64,000 nucleotides of DNA from Tectiglobus sp965247245 (lineage in GTDB: Bacteria > Pseudomonadota > Alphaproteobacteria > Rhizobiales > Hyphomicrobiaceae): the NCBI GenBank assembly GCA_965247245.1, contig CBDFGV010000003.1:2480001-2544000 (forward strand), in the 5' to 3' direction. Within the stretch, counting starts at the first letter, position 1. The number at the start of each line of letters is the position of its first letter. A model generated the notes under the pieces. That model was not told the DNA's origin. It saw only the letters and a program-made list of their open reading frames with translations, and ran no database searches. The translations under genes and the position numbers were made by a program. Shown one piece after another: positions 1 to 8,724 of the stretch.

Positions 1-31
1 TGCCGAGGCTAGGATATGCATCGCGAACGCC

Positions 32-1003
32 ATGATTAATCTGCAAAGACTTATGCTTCGAGCAATGACCACAGCAGTTTTGCTGATGCTGACTGTGCCG
101 CATGTCGTGCCCTCGATTGCAAATGCGCAATCGGCCCAGTCAGAAAACTCGACCTTGTTCCCTGCACTCAACAATCCATTGTTTTCGACGCAGACGTTCT
201 TCAACCAGCAACAAACACCAACTGATCAAACTCAGGCCAGCGGCACCGGCACTCTCAAGCTTTCGGCGCATCTCACGGATACCTCACCACCGCTTGGTCG
301 CGGCATCACCTGGCGCGTGTTTGCTGCAAACGCACCGAATGGCAGCACCAAGATCGTAAAGACGTCCAACAAATCCGAACCCCAGTTCAAACTTCCGTCC
401 GGAACCTTCGCTGTCAACGTCACCTTCGGATTGGCTCACCTCACTCAAACCATCCGAGTAAAACCCGGAGACAACCTCAGCCAGAAGTTTGTTATCAATG
501 CCGGTGGGCTCAAGGTTTTGACAAAGGTTGGCGACAGCAATTTTCTGTCGGCGAATTCAATCCGATTTGACTTGAAGTCTGACGAAAGAGATCAGTTTGG
601 AAACCGCAAAACGATCTTGAGCAATGTCAGGCCCGGCAAGATTACACGCCTCAATTCAGGCATCTATCAGATCATTTCGCGCGCCGGAGACGCCAATGCG
701 GTTGTCTCGTCCGAAGTCACCGTCGAAGCAGGAAAGCTCACCGAAGCGACCGTCATCCACGAAACCGCGAAAGTGACCCTCAAGCTGGTTCGCAACCGTG
801 GTGGCGACGCGCTGGCCGACACGCAATGGACGATAAAGGACGGCAGCGGCCAAACAGTCAAACAATCCGCCGGCGCTCTACCAACGCATATTCTGGCGCC
901 AGGCCGATACACGGTGACTGCGACGTCTGAAGGCAAGGCTCACACGAGAGCGTTCTTGATCAACAATAGCGATAACGTCGAAGTCGAAATTGTTATCAAC
1001 TAA
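32..1003 (+). CDS. Secreted protein of three repeated beta-sandwich-like modules, function unknown
   Basis: I do not recognise a named family. The 323-residue product begins with a basic stretch and a hydrophobic segment (about residues 11-30) ending in an ANA cleavage motif, so it is probably exported. After a Gln/Thr-rich linker (about 33-70) there are three modules of about 75-85 residues. Each opens with a strand of the LKL / LKV / LKL type and carries a LPSGTF, LNSGIY or LAPGRY turn followed by a second set of strands, which fits Ig-like or carboxypeptidase-regulatory-like folds. The mature part has no cysteine, so disulphides are excluded. No clear ribosome site precedes the ATG at 32; ATGs at 53 and 65 are alternatives. 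It converges on the minus-strand AapJ-like gene. A periplasmic or surface binding/scaffold role is only inference. Confidence 0.75.
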   Translation: MINLQRLMLRAMTTAVLLMLTVPHVVPSIANAQSAQSENSTLFPALNNPLFSTQTFFNQQQTPTDQTQASGTGTLKLSAHLTDTSPPLGRGITWRVFAANAPNGSTKIVKTSNKSEPQFKLPSGTFAVNVTFGLAHLTQTIRVKPGDNLSQKFVINAGGLKVLTKVGDSNFLSANSIRFDLKSDERDQFGNRKTILSNVRPGKITRLNSGIYQIISRAGDANAVVSSEVTVEAGKLTEATVIHETAKVTLKLVRNRGGDALADTQWTIKDGSGQTVKQSAGALPTHILAPGRYTVTATSEGKAHTRAFLINNSDNVEVEIVIN

Positions 1004-1052
1004 GACGGCCCTTCAACCTCACCAATCTAGGAACTGTGCTGGTGTAGATTGT

Positions 1053-2099
1053 CTACCGGAGCGCCGGCGTCTGCAGCAGTCCGCCCATGGATGAAGGGCG
1101 GTTCGGTCCCCTGGTTAGGCCGATGGAGCTGCCACGACCGAGATTGCGTTCAAAAACCTCGCCATAGTTACCAACTGACTGGATCATTTTCTGAAACCAG
1201 CCCTCGACGAGGCCCAATTGTTTACCAGCCGCATCTGCAATTGCGAGCATCACCCCACCGGCGCGATCTGATGATTGTTTCAGCTTTGCGGCATTCTTCT
1301 GGGTAATGCCGTGCTCCTCGGCCAGTACCAGGGTGTCGATGACCCAGCGAACGACTTTGCGCCACTTAGGATCTCGGCCCGGGACATAGGGCCCGAAAGC
1401 GTCGACATCAAACATTTCAGGCAGCAGCGAGTGGTGGTCCTTGTCCGCAAGGGAATTGCGCAGGATCGAAAGTTGTACGGAGTCGGCAGCCAAGACCAGG
1501 CAGGTTTGCTGCTTATAATTCTCTAGAACTTCCGTCCAGGTTTCGGATTTCTTGGGATTGAACTTCATTCCACGCTTGGAAAAATAGCGCTCAACACTAG
1601 CCTCTGTCAGACCGCCGGCAATCAAGCATGCATCGACCCCGGACAGCTCAAGAGCGCTGAGTATCCCGCTACTCTTCCGTATCAGGAAACGCTTACCGTC
1701 GTAAAAGAATGTCCCAGCAAAGCTAACGTCTTCTCTGAGCTCACGGCTCGCAGTCCACGCCGTGTTGCGTGCCAGAATATCAATCTGGCCTTCCGCCAAA
1801 GCACGGAACCTCTGGGACCCCGCCAAAGGCACGAACCTGACAGCCTTGGGATCATCAAAGATAGCGATGGCGAGCGCCCGGCACAGGTCGCTATAGATGC
1901 CGGTCCAGATTCCATTGGACGTCACGGATGACAAGCCGACTTCATCGTTTGCACCACCGCAAACGAGATGGCCTCTGTCACGAATGACAGCCATCATGTC
2001 TGTTGGGGCTGCCGATACTGAGTTTTGCGAAAGCACGCATGTCCCGACCATCACGCCTAACAACAATAATCGAGCGCAAGTCGTCTTGACTGCATCCAT
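1053..2099 (-). CDS. AapJ-like amino-acid ABC transporter substrate-binding protein (orphan)
   Basis: This is a periplasmic solute-binding protein of the polar amino-acid family (SBP_bac_3), closest in pattern to AapJ of the general L-amino-acid transporter. Shared features are a VIRDRGHLVCGG opening, a WTGIYSDLCRALA segment, ILARNTAWTASRE, FFYDGKRFLIRK and an LGPYVPGRDPKW-like C-terminal region (here FGPYVPGRDPKWRK). The ATG at 2099 gives a clean signal peptide (hydrophobic LLLLGVMVGTCVL, then a SAAP cleavage site). The frame stays open upstream to 2360, with other ATGs at 2171 and 2180, but that extension is polar and unlike the family. No aapQ, aapM or aapP genes lie nearby, so it either serves a transporter encoded elsewhere or has a sensing role. 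The mature protein keeps the paired cysteines seen in AapJ-type proteins. Confidence 0.8.
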   Translation of the reverse strand: MDAVKTTCARLLLLGVMVGTCVLSQNSVSAAPTDMMAVIRDRGHLVCGGANDEVGLSSVTSNGIWTGIYSDLCRALAIAIFDDPKAVRFVPLAGSQRFRALAEGQIDILARNTAWTASRELREDVSFAGTFFYDGKRFLIRKSSGILSALELSGVDACLIAGGLTEASVERYFSKRGMKFNPKKSETWTEVLENYKQQTCLVLAADSVQLSILRNSLADKDHHSLLPEMFDVDAFGPYVPGRDPKWRKVVRWVIDTLVLAEEHGITQKNAAKLKQSSDRAGGVMLAIADAAGKQLGLVEGWFQKMIQSVGNYGEVFERNLGRGSSIGLTRGPNRPSSMGGLLQTPALR

Positions 2100-2673
2100 T
2101 CCTGACAGCACGGAATTCACAACAGATGCACCACGTCTTTTGGCACCTCTAACATTTGGCCTGGGCTTCATAGCCAGCATCGTCGGCTCTGCAGAAAGCA
2201 CTGCATTCTTCAACGTCAAAGCTCTATTCTCTAGTCGTTCAATTTCGTGCTCGGAACACAGATTGAAAGCAGCGATATGGGCTTTGGTTCGATCACAAGA
2301 CATTCTGCATTGGCCAACCAATCCCCGCGTGCGGGCTGTGCTTCTCACTTCAACTTGCAACCGTCAAGCAGCTTGTTTTGTTGACAAAAAGCAATTCATT
2401 CGAAGCAGTGTTATCTGCATGGTCAGGTGAATTATTCAATCTTACACCTTGAGGTTGATAGCATGCCACCAAGGCGGCCCAGTTGCTGACCTTACAACAT
2501 CTACACGTTGGCTGAATAAGCAATCCCGTTACGCATTGAACTGGGACAAAGGCAGCAACAATCACCAGCAACATATGAGTGGCCGGTCACATTCCGTTCA
2601 TCGAGGTTGATTAGCCGCAGAGGTCACACCTCGGTACTGTTCATCAATGAAATCGGGTTCCGAAGAGGTTGCT
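2100..2673. other. Divergent intergenic region between the AapJ-like and YyaL-like genes
   Basis: This stretch holds the 5' ends of two divergent genes. About 260 bases next to the AapJ-like gene are an open in-frame extension of it (to 2360) that looks non-coding by composition. The remainder, 2361-2673, shows no recognisable gene, tRNA or strong hairpin. Promoters for both genes are expected here but none is clear by eye. Confidence 0.4.
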
Positions 2674-4533
2674 ATGCAAACCCGCCTGTATCTCCACAAC
2701 ACACGCAGTGTGTTTGCACTGACGTTTGCACTCTTGTTACTGTTGGTGCCAACACTTCCCAGCCGGGCCAATGCAGAGCAACAACCGCCACCGATTGAGT
2801 GGCGCCCTTGGAACAAGAAACTCTTCGACGACGCGAAGCAGAGCAAGCGTTTTGTTATCCTCGATCTTAACGCGAAGTGGTGTCACTGGTGTCACTTCAT
2901 GGAGAAGCGGACCTACGCCCATCCGGATGTTCGACGAATGATAGATACGGGGTATCTCGCAACCAAGGTCGACCAGGATGCGAACCCGGACCTCGCGACG
3001 CGCTACGGCGATTGGGGCTGGCCCGCAACAATCATTTTTGACCCCAACGGCAAGGAAGTCGCCAAACTACGCGGTTTCCAACGTCCAAGTCGCATGACGG
3101 CAATTCTCTACACAATTCTCGCCCATCCAGAACGCGTCCCTAAACTACCGCCCAAGCAACCGGTCGTCGCTTCCGATCAGGCCTTCCTGACAAAAGAGCA
3201 GCGTCATCAGCTTACCGGCGTCCTCGATGCAACCTATGATCATGAGCATGCTGGCTGGGGACGCCGACTGAAATTCCTCCAACCCGAGGTAATCGAGTAT
3301 GCGTTGCGCCAGACCGCACTGGGCAACAGCAAGCTCGAACGTCAGCTGCGCGAAACCATGGAAGCAGCGTCGACTTTGCTCGACCCGGAATGGGGCGGCC
3401 TCTACCAGTACTCGCATGAACGCGACTGGTCAGCGCCACACTTCGAAAAAATTATGGCATTCCAGGCAAACGGCATCTCGCTTTATGCAATGGCCTACAA
3501 AATCCTTGGCGACAAGAAACATCTCACCACCGCCGAACATGTAGCCAAGTATCTTCTCACCAAGTTGCGCAGTCGCGAGGGGGCCTTCTACACCAGCCAA
3601 GACGCCGACCTCGACGATCAAATCCTCGGCAAAGACTTCTACAAGCTCAGCGCATCCGAGCGAGCAAAACTTGGCCGCGAGCCATCGATCGATAAAAGCA
3701 TATACGCACGCGAGAATGGCTGGGCTGCCAAGGCACTTCTGGACCTCTATGCCACTACCGGTAAAGAACAGTATCTCGCCGCCGCTGGAGACGCCCTGGA
3801 ATGGATCGTGAAGCATCGCAGCATTCCAGGCGGTGGCTTCGCCCATGGAGAAAAAGACAAAGCCGGCCCCTATCTGGATGACTCTATCGCCATGGCTCGC
3901 GCCATGCTGGCGTATTACATGGCCACAGGGGAGGCGACTTGGTTGGCCCGCTCCGCAAAGGCCGTGGACTTCATCGCAGCGAACTTCAAACATCCAAAGG
4001 CCGGATGGATTGCAAGCGTGAAGCCGTCGGCCGAGGCAGCCGCATTCTCGGAACCATTTGTCAGTATCGAACAGAACATCCAACTTGCACGCCTAGCCAA
4101 TCTGCTGAATAGGACCCACGGAGCGAAGCGCTTTCGCAAGGTTGCCGAACATGCCATGCGGTTTCTGGCCAGCGACACCGTTGTCCAACAGCAGCGCTTT
4201 ATGCTCGGTACAGTGCTGGCAGATGAAGAACTCGGCATTGAGCCGGCACACATCACTATCATCGGCAAAACCGACGACCCGGCAGCGCTCGCGCTCCACA
4301 AGGCCGCAATGAAGTTGCCGTTTGTCTATCGCCGCATCGACCGCTGGGACCCATCGAAAGGTCAAATGCCCAATCCTGACGTGCAGTATCCACCAATGGA
4401 CAAGGCAGCCGCTTTCGCCTGCGCGAACCAAATATGTTCACTGCCGGTGTTCGCGCCAGCAGAGTTGGAGAATACTGTAAGCCGCATGATGACGCAGCGC
4501 ACCCCGAGGTCTCCCAAGGCTCAGGTTCAATGA
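2674..4533 (+). CDS. Exported YyaL-like protein: DUF255 thioredoxin-like domain plus alpha/alpha-toroid domain
   Basis: The protein combines an N-terminal thioredoxin-like DUF255 domain with a C-terminal (alpha/alpha)6 barrel like that of the YyaL / spermatogenesis-associated protein 20 family. The redox motif is CHWC, at residues 70-73 counted from this start (context LNAKWCHWCHFMEKR). The barrel region shows WGGLYQYSHERDW, HFEKIMAFQAN and GAFYTSQDADLDD, typical of the family. I chose the ATG at 2674 because GAGG lies 5 bases upstream; an in-frame ATG at 2647 is also possible. A hydrophobic stretch ending in RANA indicates Sec export, which is unusual because well-known members are cytosolic and about 680 residues long. 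Its biochemical function is not established in the family. An oxidative-folding or redox role in the periplasm is inference. Confidence 0.85.
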   Translation: MQTRLYLHNTRSVFALTFALLLLLVPTLPSRANAEQQPPPIEWRPWNKKLFDDAKQSKRFVILDLNAKWCHWCHFMEKRTYAHPDVRRMIDTGYLATKVDQDANPDLATRYGDWGWPATIIFDPNGKEVAKLRGFQRPSRMTAILYTILAHPERVPKLPPKQPVVASDQAFLTKEQRHQLTGVLDATYDHEHAGWGRRLKFLQPEVIEYALRQTALGNSKLERQLRETMEAASTLLDPEWGGLYQYSHERDWSAPHFEKIMAFQANGISLYAMAYKILGDKKHLTTAEHVAKYLLTKLRSREGAFYTSQDADLDDQILGKDFYKLSASERAKLGREPSIDKSIYARENGWAAKALLDLYATTGKEQYLAAAGDALEWIVKHRSIPGGGFAHGEKDKAGPYLDDSIAMARAMLAYYMATGEATWLARSAKAVDFIAANFKHPKAGWIASVKPSAEAAAFSEPFVSIEQNIQLARLANLLNRTHGAKRFRKVAEHAMRFLASDTVVQQQRFMLGTVLADEELGIEPAHITIIGKTDDPAALALHKAAMKLPFVYRRIDRWDPSKGQMPNPDVQYPPMDKAAAFACANQICSLPVFAPAELENTVSRMMTQRTPRSPKAQVQ

Positions 4534-4569
4534 CCATCCTTCGCGTAGGCCTGCAACGTGAACGCTTGA

Positions 4570-5361
4570 TCAGCGCTGCGGAATGAAGGCAACGATCCTG
4601 AGCGGAGCGCCAGAGCCTCCGGAGATTTTCATCGGCAGAGCGATTATCGTGGCCCCGACCGGTGGCAAGCTTTGCATATCCGCGACATTCTCAAACGCGG
4701 GGATGTTGTTTGTCATCAGCCGCACATGAGCGCGAAAGGTCTTGGACTGACCGCGATCAATCGAAGGTGTATCAATACCCACTGCTCCGATCTTTCGGTC
4801 GACCAGAAGCGCAGCAGCGCGCTCACTCAGTCCAGGAAAACGAAGCTTGGGCACAGCCTCAGCACCACGCTCGTCTGTGCCCATGTAGGATTTGCGATCA
4901 GGATAAAGATTGGCCCGCCCGGTATTGAGCAGCACGATGGCACCCTCCGGTATCTTACCGTGCTTGGTTTCGAATTCCCGAATGTCATCTGAGTGAATGA
5001 GGTAGTCGACATTCGCGCGCACCTGCGCCGAAACATCGATAACAAAGCCTGGGCCAATCAGCTGGCTAAGCGGAACCTGATCAGTCGTCCGCATCCGATC
5101 TGCAAAATGAATCGGAGAATCGATGTGGGTCCCACCATGCTCAGCCGCTGCAAAATTGTACGCTGAATAAAACCAACCACCAGGTGTTTTCCCGTAAAAC
5201 ACCTTGGTCTTGGTGAACGTCTTCGCTGTCGGCCAATAGATCGTTTGCTTGTTGAAGGGATGCGTGAGATCGATCCACCGGCCTTTGGTTAGATCTTGCC
5301 CATTGGCTGCGCCCGGCCACATCATCATGACCATCACCATTAGCGACCAGGTCTTAGACAT
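4570..5361 (-). CDS. Exported cyclase-family (kynurenine-formamidase-like) metal-dependent hydrolase
   Basis: The protein belongs to the cyclase superfamily that includes KynB and other metal-dependent amide or ester hydrolases. The hallmark HGGTHIDSPIHF motif is present, with the metal-binding residues H75, H79, D81 and H85 counted from this start. WIDLTHPFNKQTIYWP and GAVGIDTPSID are further family segments. The start at 5361 is chosen because GGAG sits 6 bases upstream. It begins a Met-rich hydrophobic signal peptide ending near GAANGQ, so the enzyme is probably periplasmic. The length of about 263 residues suits the family. It converges on the YyaL-like gene. The natural substrate cannot be told from sequence; a kynurenine pathway role is unlikely given export and the lack of neighbouring kyn genes. 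Confidence 0.85.
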   Translation of the reverse strand: MSKTWSLMVMVMMMWPGAANGQDLTKGRWIDLTHPFNKQTIYWPTAKTFTKTKVFYGKTPGGWFYSAYNFAAAEHGGTHIDSPIHFADRMRTTDQVPLSQLIGPGFVIDVSAQVRANVDYLIHSDDIREFETKHGKIPEGAIVLLNTGRANLYPDRKSYMGTDERGAEAVPKLRFPGLSERAAALLVDRKIGAVGIDTPSIDRGQSKTFRAHVRLMTNNIPAFENVADMQSLPPVGATIIALPMKISGGSGAPLRIVAFIPQR

Positions 5362-5582
5362 ATGCATCTCCGAGATTTTTAGCTTCCGGCACAATTTATA
5401 CAGCTGTCTGACGACGATCGGCAATTGAAAACATTCCCATAGTAATCACGAGATCGCCGTGCTCAAGACCGCTGCGCAAACCGGCTCTTCCAACTGACGC
5501 GCGCGAGGAGAAGCGTTGCGCAAACGCAAATGCTTTGGCAAAACAACAGGATCGACCTGCGAGGGAGGCAGGCTAGGGGCAC

Positions 5583-7805
5583 ATGCGCGTATTCGGTTGG
5601 CTTTGGAAGTATATTGGTTGGGGCAGGCTGGTTGCGCTTATCCTCCTTCTTGGATTCCTTCAGTTTCGTGCGTCGGACAACGTCTTCCTGCAAAGCATGT
5701 TGTTACGCACGTTCGATATGTATCAATGGCTGAAGCCACGCGAAGCAGACCAGCGTCCAGTCGTTATTATTGACATTGATGAACGCAGTATCGCTGAGTT
5801 TGGGCAGTGGCCATGGCCAAGGACTCGGATTGCCAAGCTCATCGAGAACACGCGGGCCAACGGAGCCAAGGCCCTGGCCTTCGATATGGTTTTCTCAGAA
5901 CCGGACCGCCTCAACCCACCCTTGCTCGCACGCCAGCTGCCCTCTCTAGATGCAGATGCGCGTTCTGCGCTCGAACAATTGCCGAGTAATGACAGCGTCA
6001 TGGCAGGCGCCATTCGAAGTTCGCGTGTCGTACTGGGACGATCCGGTGCACACCACAATTCTTCGAAAGATAAGACGGGGGAGGAGTGGCCACAGACACC
6101 CATCGCAACAATCGGCGGTTCTCCCAAGGGCCTGCTTCTGAGTTACCCGAACGTTCTGCACAACCTCCCGGTCCTGGAGCAAGCTGCAAAAGGGCGGGGA
6201 TTGTTTAGCATTGCGCCGGACATTGGTGGCACGATACGCCGCGTGCCCCTGGTCCAGCAAACCGGGGATCTCATTGCACCATCGTTATCGGTTGAGCTGC
6301 TCCGCGTCGGCACAGAAACAGACACGCTCATCGTCAAGCGAAACAATCTGGGTGTTGATCAGATACTCGTTGGCCAAAGCGCCATTCCGACGGACCGCCA
6401 CGGGCGGTTCTGGGTTCACTTCGCCAAGCATGACCGATCGCGCTACATCTCTGCGGTCGACGTCATCAACAACAACGAAAATGCCAAGCAGCTGGCTGGC
6501 AAGTTTGTTCTTGTGGGCACATCCGCCATTGGCTTGTTCGACCTCAAGGCAACGCCGGTGCATCCGGCCATGCCAGGCGTGGAAGTCCATGCCCAGGTCA
6601 TTGAGAACGTCCTGACAAAGTCGTTCCTATCTCGCCCTGCGAATGCCGTTGGCGGCGAGGTCGTTCTCGCGCTGATCGTTGGCCTACTTGTCATAATTTT
6701 TGTACCAATCCTCGGAGCGCTTCGTGTCCTGGTGCTGGGCGCTGCACTCGCGGCTGCTTTGGCGAGCCTGTCGTGGCAGGCTTACTTGAACTACAACGTG
6801 CTGATCGACATCGCCTATCCGCTGGCCTCCAGTTTTGCTGTGTTCCTGGCTCTCGTGTTCGTCAATTACTTCCGTGAGGAAACGCAGCGGCGCCAGATCC
6901 GCGGCGCCTTCGGACAATACCTGGCGCCCGCCATGGTGGAACAACTTGCCAAGGATCCATCCCGCCTCGTCCTTGGCGGCGAAACTCGAAACCTCACACT
7001 GCTATTCAGCGACATCCGCGGCTTTACATCGATCTCAGAGACCTACCTCGACAACCCGCAAGAGCTGACCTCGCTGATCAACCGCATGCTCACGCCGCTC
7101 TCACACGCCATTATCGAAGCACGCGGTACAATCGATAAGTACATCGGTGACGCTATTGTCGCGTTCTGGAATGCGCCGCTCGAAGATAAGGACCACGCAG
7201 CCAACGCCTGCAGTGCGGCCCTCGACATGATTGAGCGCCTCAACGCTTTCAATGATCAACGCCGGCTGGAAGCAGAGACTGCCGGCATCCATTTCGTGCC
7301 ACTCCGCATCGGCATCGGCGTCAACAGTGGCAACTGTGTTGTTGGCAATGTTGGCTCAGACTTACGTTTCGACTACTCGGTGCTTGGCGACACAGTGAAT
7401 CTATGCGCACGGCTCGAAGATCAGTCCAAAACCTATGGCGTGCCGATCATTGTGGGACCGGCGACCGCCGAGCAGTTAGGTGACCGTTTCGCGTTTATCG
7501 AAATGGACCGTATCCGCGTGACCGGCAAACAAGAGGCAACGACTATCTACACCCTCGTTGGAGACAACCAGATTGCCCAATCAACGGAGTTCCTGACAGC
7601 TCGACAAAACTGGTATGATTTGCTTGCCGCTTTTCGCGCAGCTGATTTCCAGCAAGCCCGGACGAGACTGGAACAGTGCCGCACCACAACTGATACCTTC
7701 GCACTAACGCCGCTTTACGAGCTCTATCAGCTGCGCCTTGACCAATTTGCGGCAACCCCGCCTGCCCCCGACTGGGACGGCGTCTTCAATATGGAGAAAC
7801 ACTAG
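5583..7805 (+). CDS. CHASE2-domain class III adenylate/guanylate cyclase
   Basis: This is a membrane-bound nucleotide cyclase making cAMP or cGMP. Order of domains: a short cytoplasmic start; a first membrane segment (about 14-29); an extracytoplasmic CHASE2 sensor domain (about 58-345) with the VVIIDIDERSIAEFG signature; three membrane segments (about 355-435); and a class III cyclase domain (about 468-650). Both metal aspartates are visible, in TLLFSDIRGFTS (about D476) and in YIGDAIVAFW. The Lys of IDKYIGD and the Asn/Arg transition-state pair of DTVNLCARLED are also present, so it should be active. The adenine-selecting position reads Ser (in FDYSVLGD), as in many bacterial cyclases with Ser or Thr there. 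A C-terminal helical tail of about 70 residues follows. The signal sensed by CHASE2 is unknown. Confidence 0.93.
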   Translation: MRVFGWLWKYIGWGRLVALILLLGFLQFRASDNVFLQSMLLRTFDMYQWLKPREADQRPVVIIDIDERSIAEFGQWPWPRTRIAKLIENTRANGAKALAFDMVFSEPDRLNPPLLARQLPSLDADARSALEQLPSNDSVMAGAIRSSRVVLGRSGAHHNSSKDKTGEEWPQTPIATIGGSPKGLLLSYPNVLHNLPVLEQAAKGRGLFSIAPDIGGTIRRVPLVQQTGDLIAPSLSVELLRVGTETDTLIVKRNNLGVDQILVGQSAIPTDRHGRFWVHFAKHDRSRYISAVDVINNNENAKQLAGKFVLVGTSAIGLFDLKATPVHPAMPGVEVHAQVIENVLTKSFLSRPANAVGGEVVLALIVGLLVIIFVPILGALRVLVLGAALAAALASLSWQAYLNYNVLIDIAYPLASSFAVFLALVFVNYFREETQRRQIRGAFGQYLAPAMVEQLAKDPSRLVLGGETRNLTLLFSDIRGFTSISETYLDNPQELTSLINRMLTPLSHAIIEARGTIDKYIGDAIVAFWNAPLEDKDHAANACSAALDMIERLNAFNDQRRLEAETAGIHFVPLRIGIGVNSGNCVVGNVGSDLRFDYSVLGDTVNLCARLEDQSKTYGVPIIVGPATAEQLGDRFAFIEMDRIRVTGKQEATTIYTLVGDNQIAQSTEFLTARQNWYDLLAAFRAADFQQARTRLEQCRTTTDTFALTPLYELYQLRLDQFAATPPAPDWDGVFNMEKH

Positions 7806-7899
7806 CACGCGATTGCTCCGCATGAGATGGCGGCCTCAATTCTGATGGCAATGGGCAGCGTCTGCGCTGCACTTGTACCTGGTCTTGAAGCACCGGTAA

Positions 7900-8577
7900 C
7901 TAGTCGCCCTCTCCCACAAACGTGACGAACTCGCTTAGCTCCAACCGCGTTGTCCGAAAGCCGTTGGCAATAGCATCGGGATCGGAATATCCCATCGACA
8001 TCCCACACATCAGCATCTGCTCGGGCGGTGCACCTATGTGTTCCATCACAGTGTCATGGAAGTTGCAGAAGGCGACCTGCGGACACGTTTCAAGCCCTTC
8101 GCCGCGAGCAGCCAACATCACCGACTGAACGAACATCCCACAGTCGAACCAACTGCCGATTTCCATATCGCGCTCAATCGTGAAGAAGAGACCGACAGGG
8201 GCGTCAAAGAACTGGTAGTTGCGGCCATGCTGACGGCGCATGGCGTCCTTCTCGCCCTTCGTAATGCCAAGCGTTGTGTACAGCCCCCAGCCGCATTCAC
8301 GGCGGCGATCAATGTAGGGCGCACGCCAATCGACAGGGTAATAGTTGTATTCGCGTTCAGATTCGTCATTCGCCTTATGGCGCGCCATGCACGCTGCCGT
8401 CAGCGCCTTCTGCCGATCACCCGTGATGACCCATACATGCCAGGGCTGAATGTTTGATCCCGACGGCGCGCGCCCTGCAATCTTGAGGACCTTCTCAATC
8501 GTCTCTCTCGGCACCGGTCTATCTGCCAGAAAGGCACGCGTACTCTGCCGGCCAGTAATTGCATCTGCGACGTTCAT
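7900..8577 (-). CDS. Nitroreductase-family flavin oxidoreductase
   Basis: This is an FMN-dependent NAD(P)H oxidoreductase of the nitroreductase superfamily. The N-terminal motif RQSTRAFLADRPVPRE followed by GRAPSGSNIQPWHVWV is the classic FMN-binding start, and MLAARGEGLETCPQ and MSMGYSDPDAIANGFR fit the C-terminal half. At 225 residues it matches the family length. The gene stands alone and is divergent from the AbrB-like gene (147 bases between starts). Members reduce nitroaromatics, quinones or other unsaturated compounds; the physiological substrate here is unknown. Confidence 0.92.
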   Translation of the reverse strand: MNVADAITGRQSTRAFLADRPVPRETIEKVLKIAGRAPSGSNIQPWHVWVITGDRQKALTAACMARHKANDESEREYNYYPVDWRAPYIDRRRECGWGLYTTLGITKGEKDAMRRQHGRNYQFFDAPVGLFFTIERDMEIGSWFDCGMFVQSVMLAARGEGLETCPQVAFCNFHDTVMEHIGAPPEQMLMCGMSMGYSDPDAIANGFRTTRLELSEFVTFVGEGD

Positions 8578-8724
8578 TGGAAACTACCCCTGCAAAATCC
8601 AAGAAACTGATTTGACATGTGAAACATCCAACGTCGAGAGCTTGGCCTGGAGGTTAGATAAACTCATCGGATGCGTGATCCGGCAGCCCTAGCGGCAAAA
8701 GTCAGAGGCCGATAGGTTGCAGCC

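Noticed and set aside
3430..4083. A 217-codon frame antisense to the YyaL-like gene
   Set aside because: It is a shadow of a conserved gene, with no start signal.
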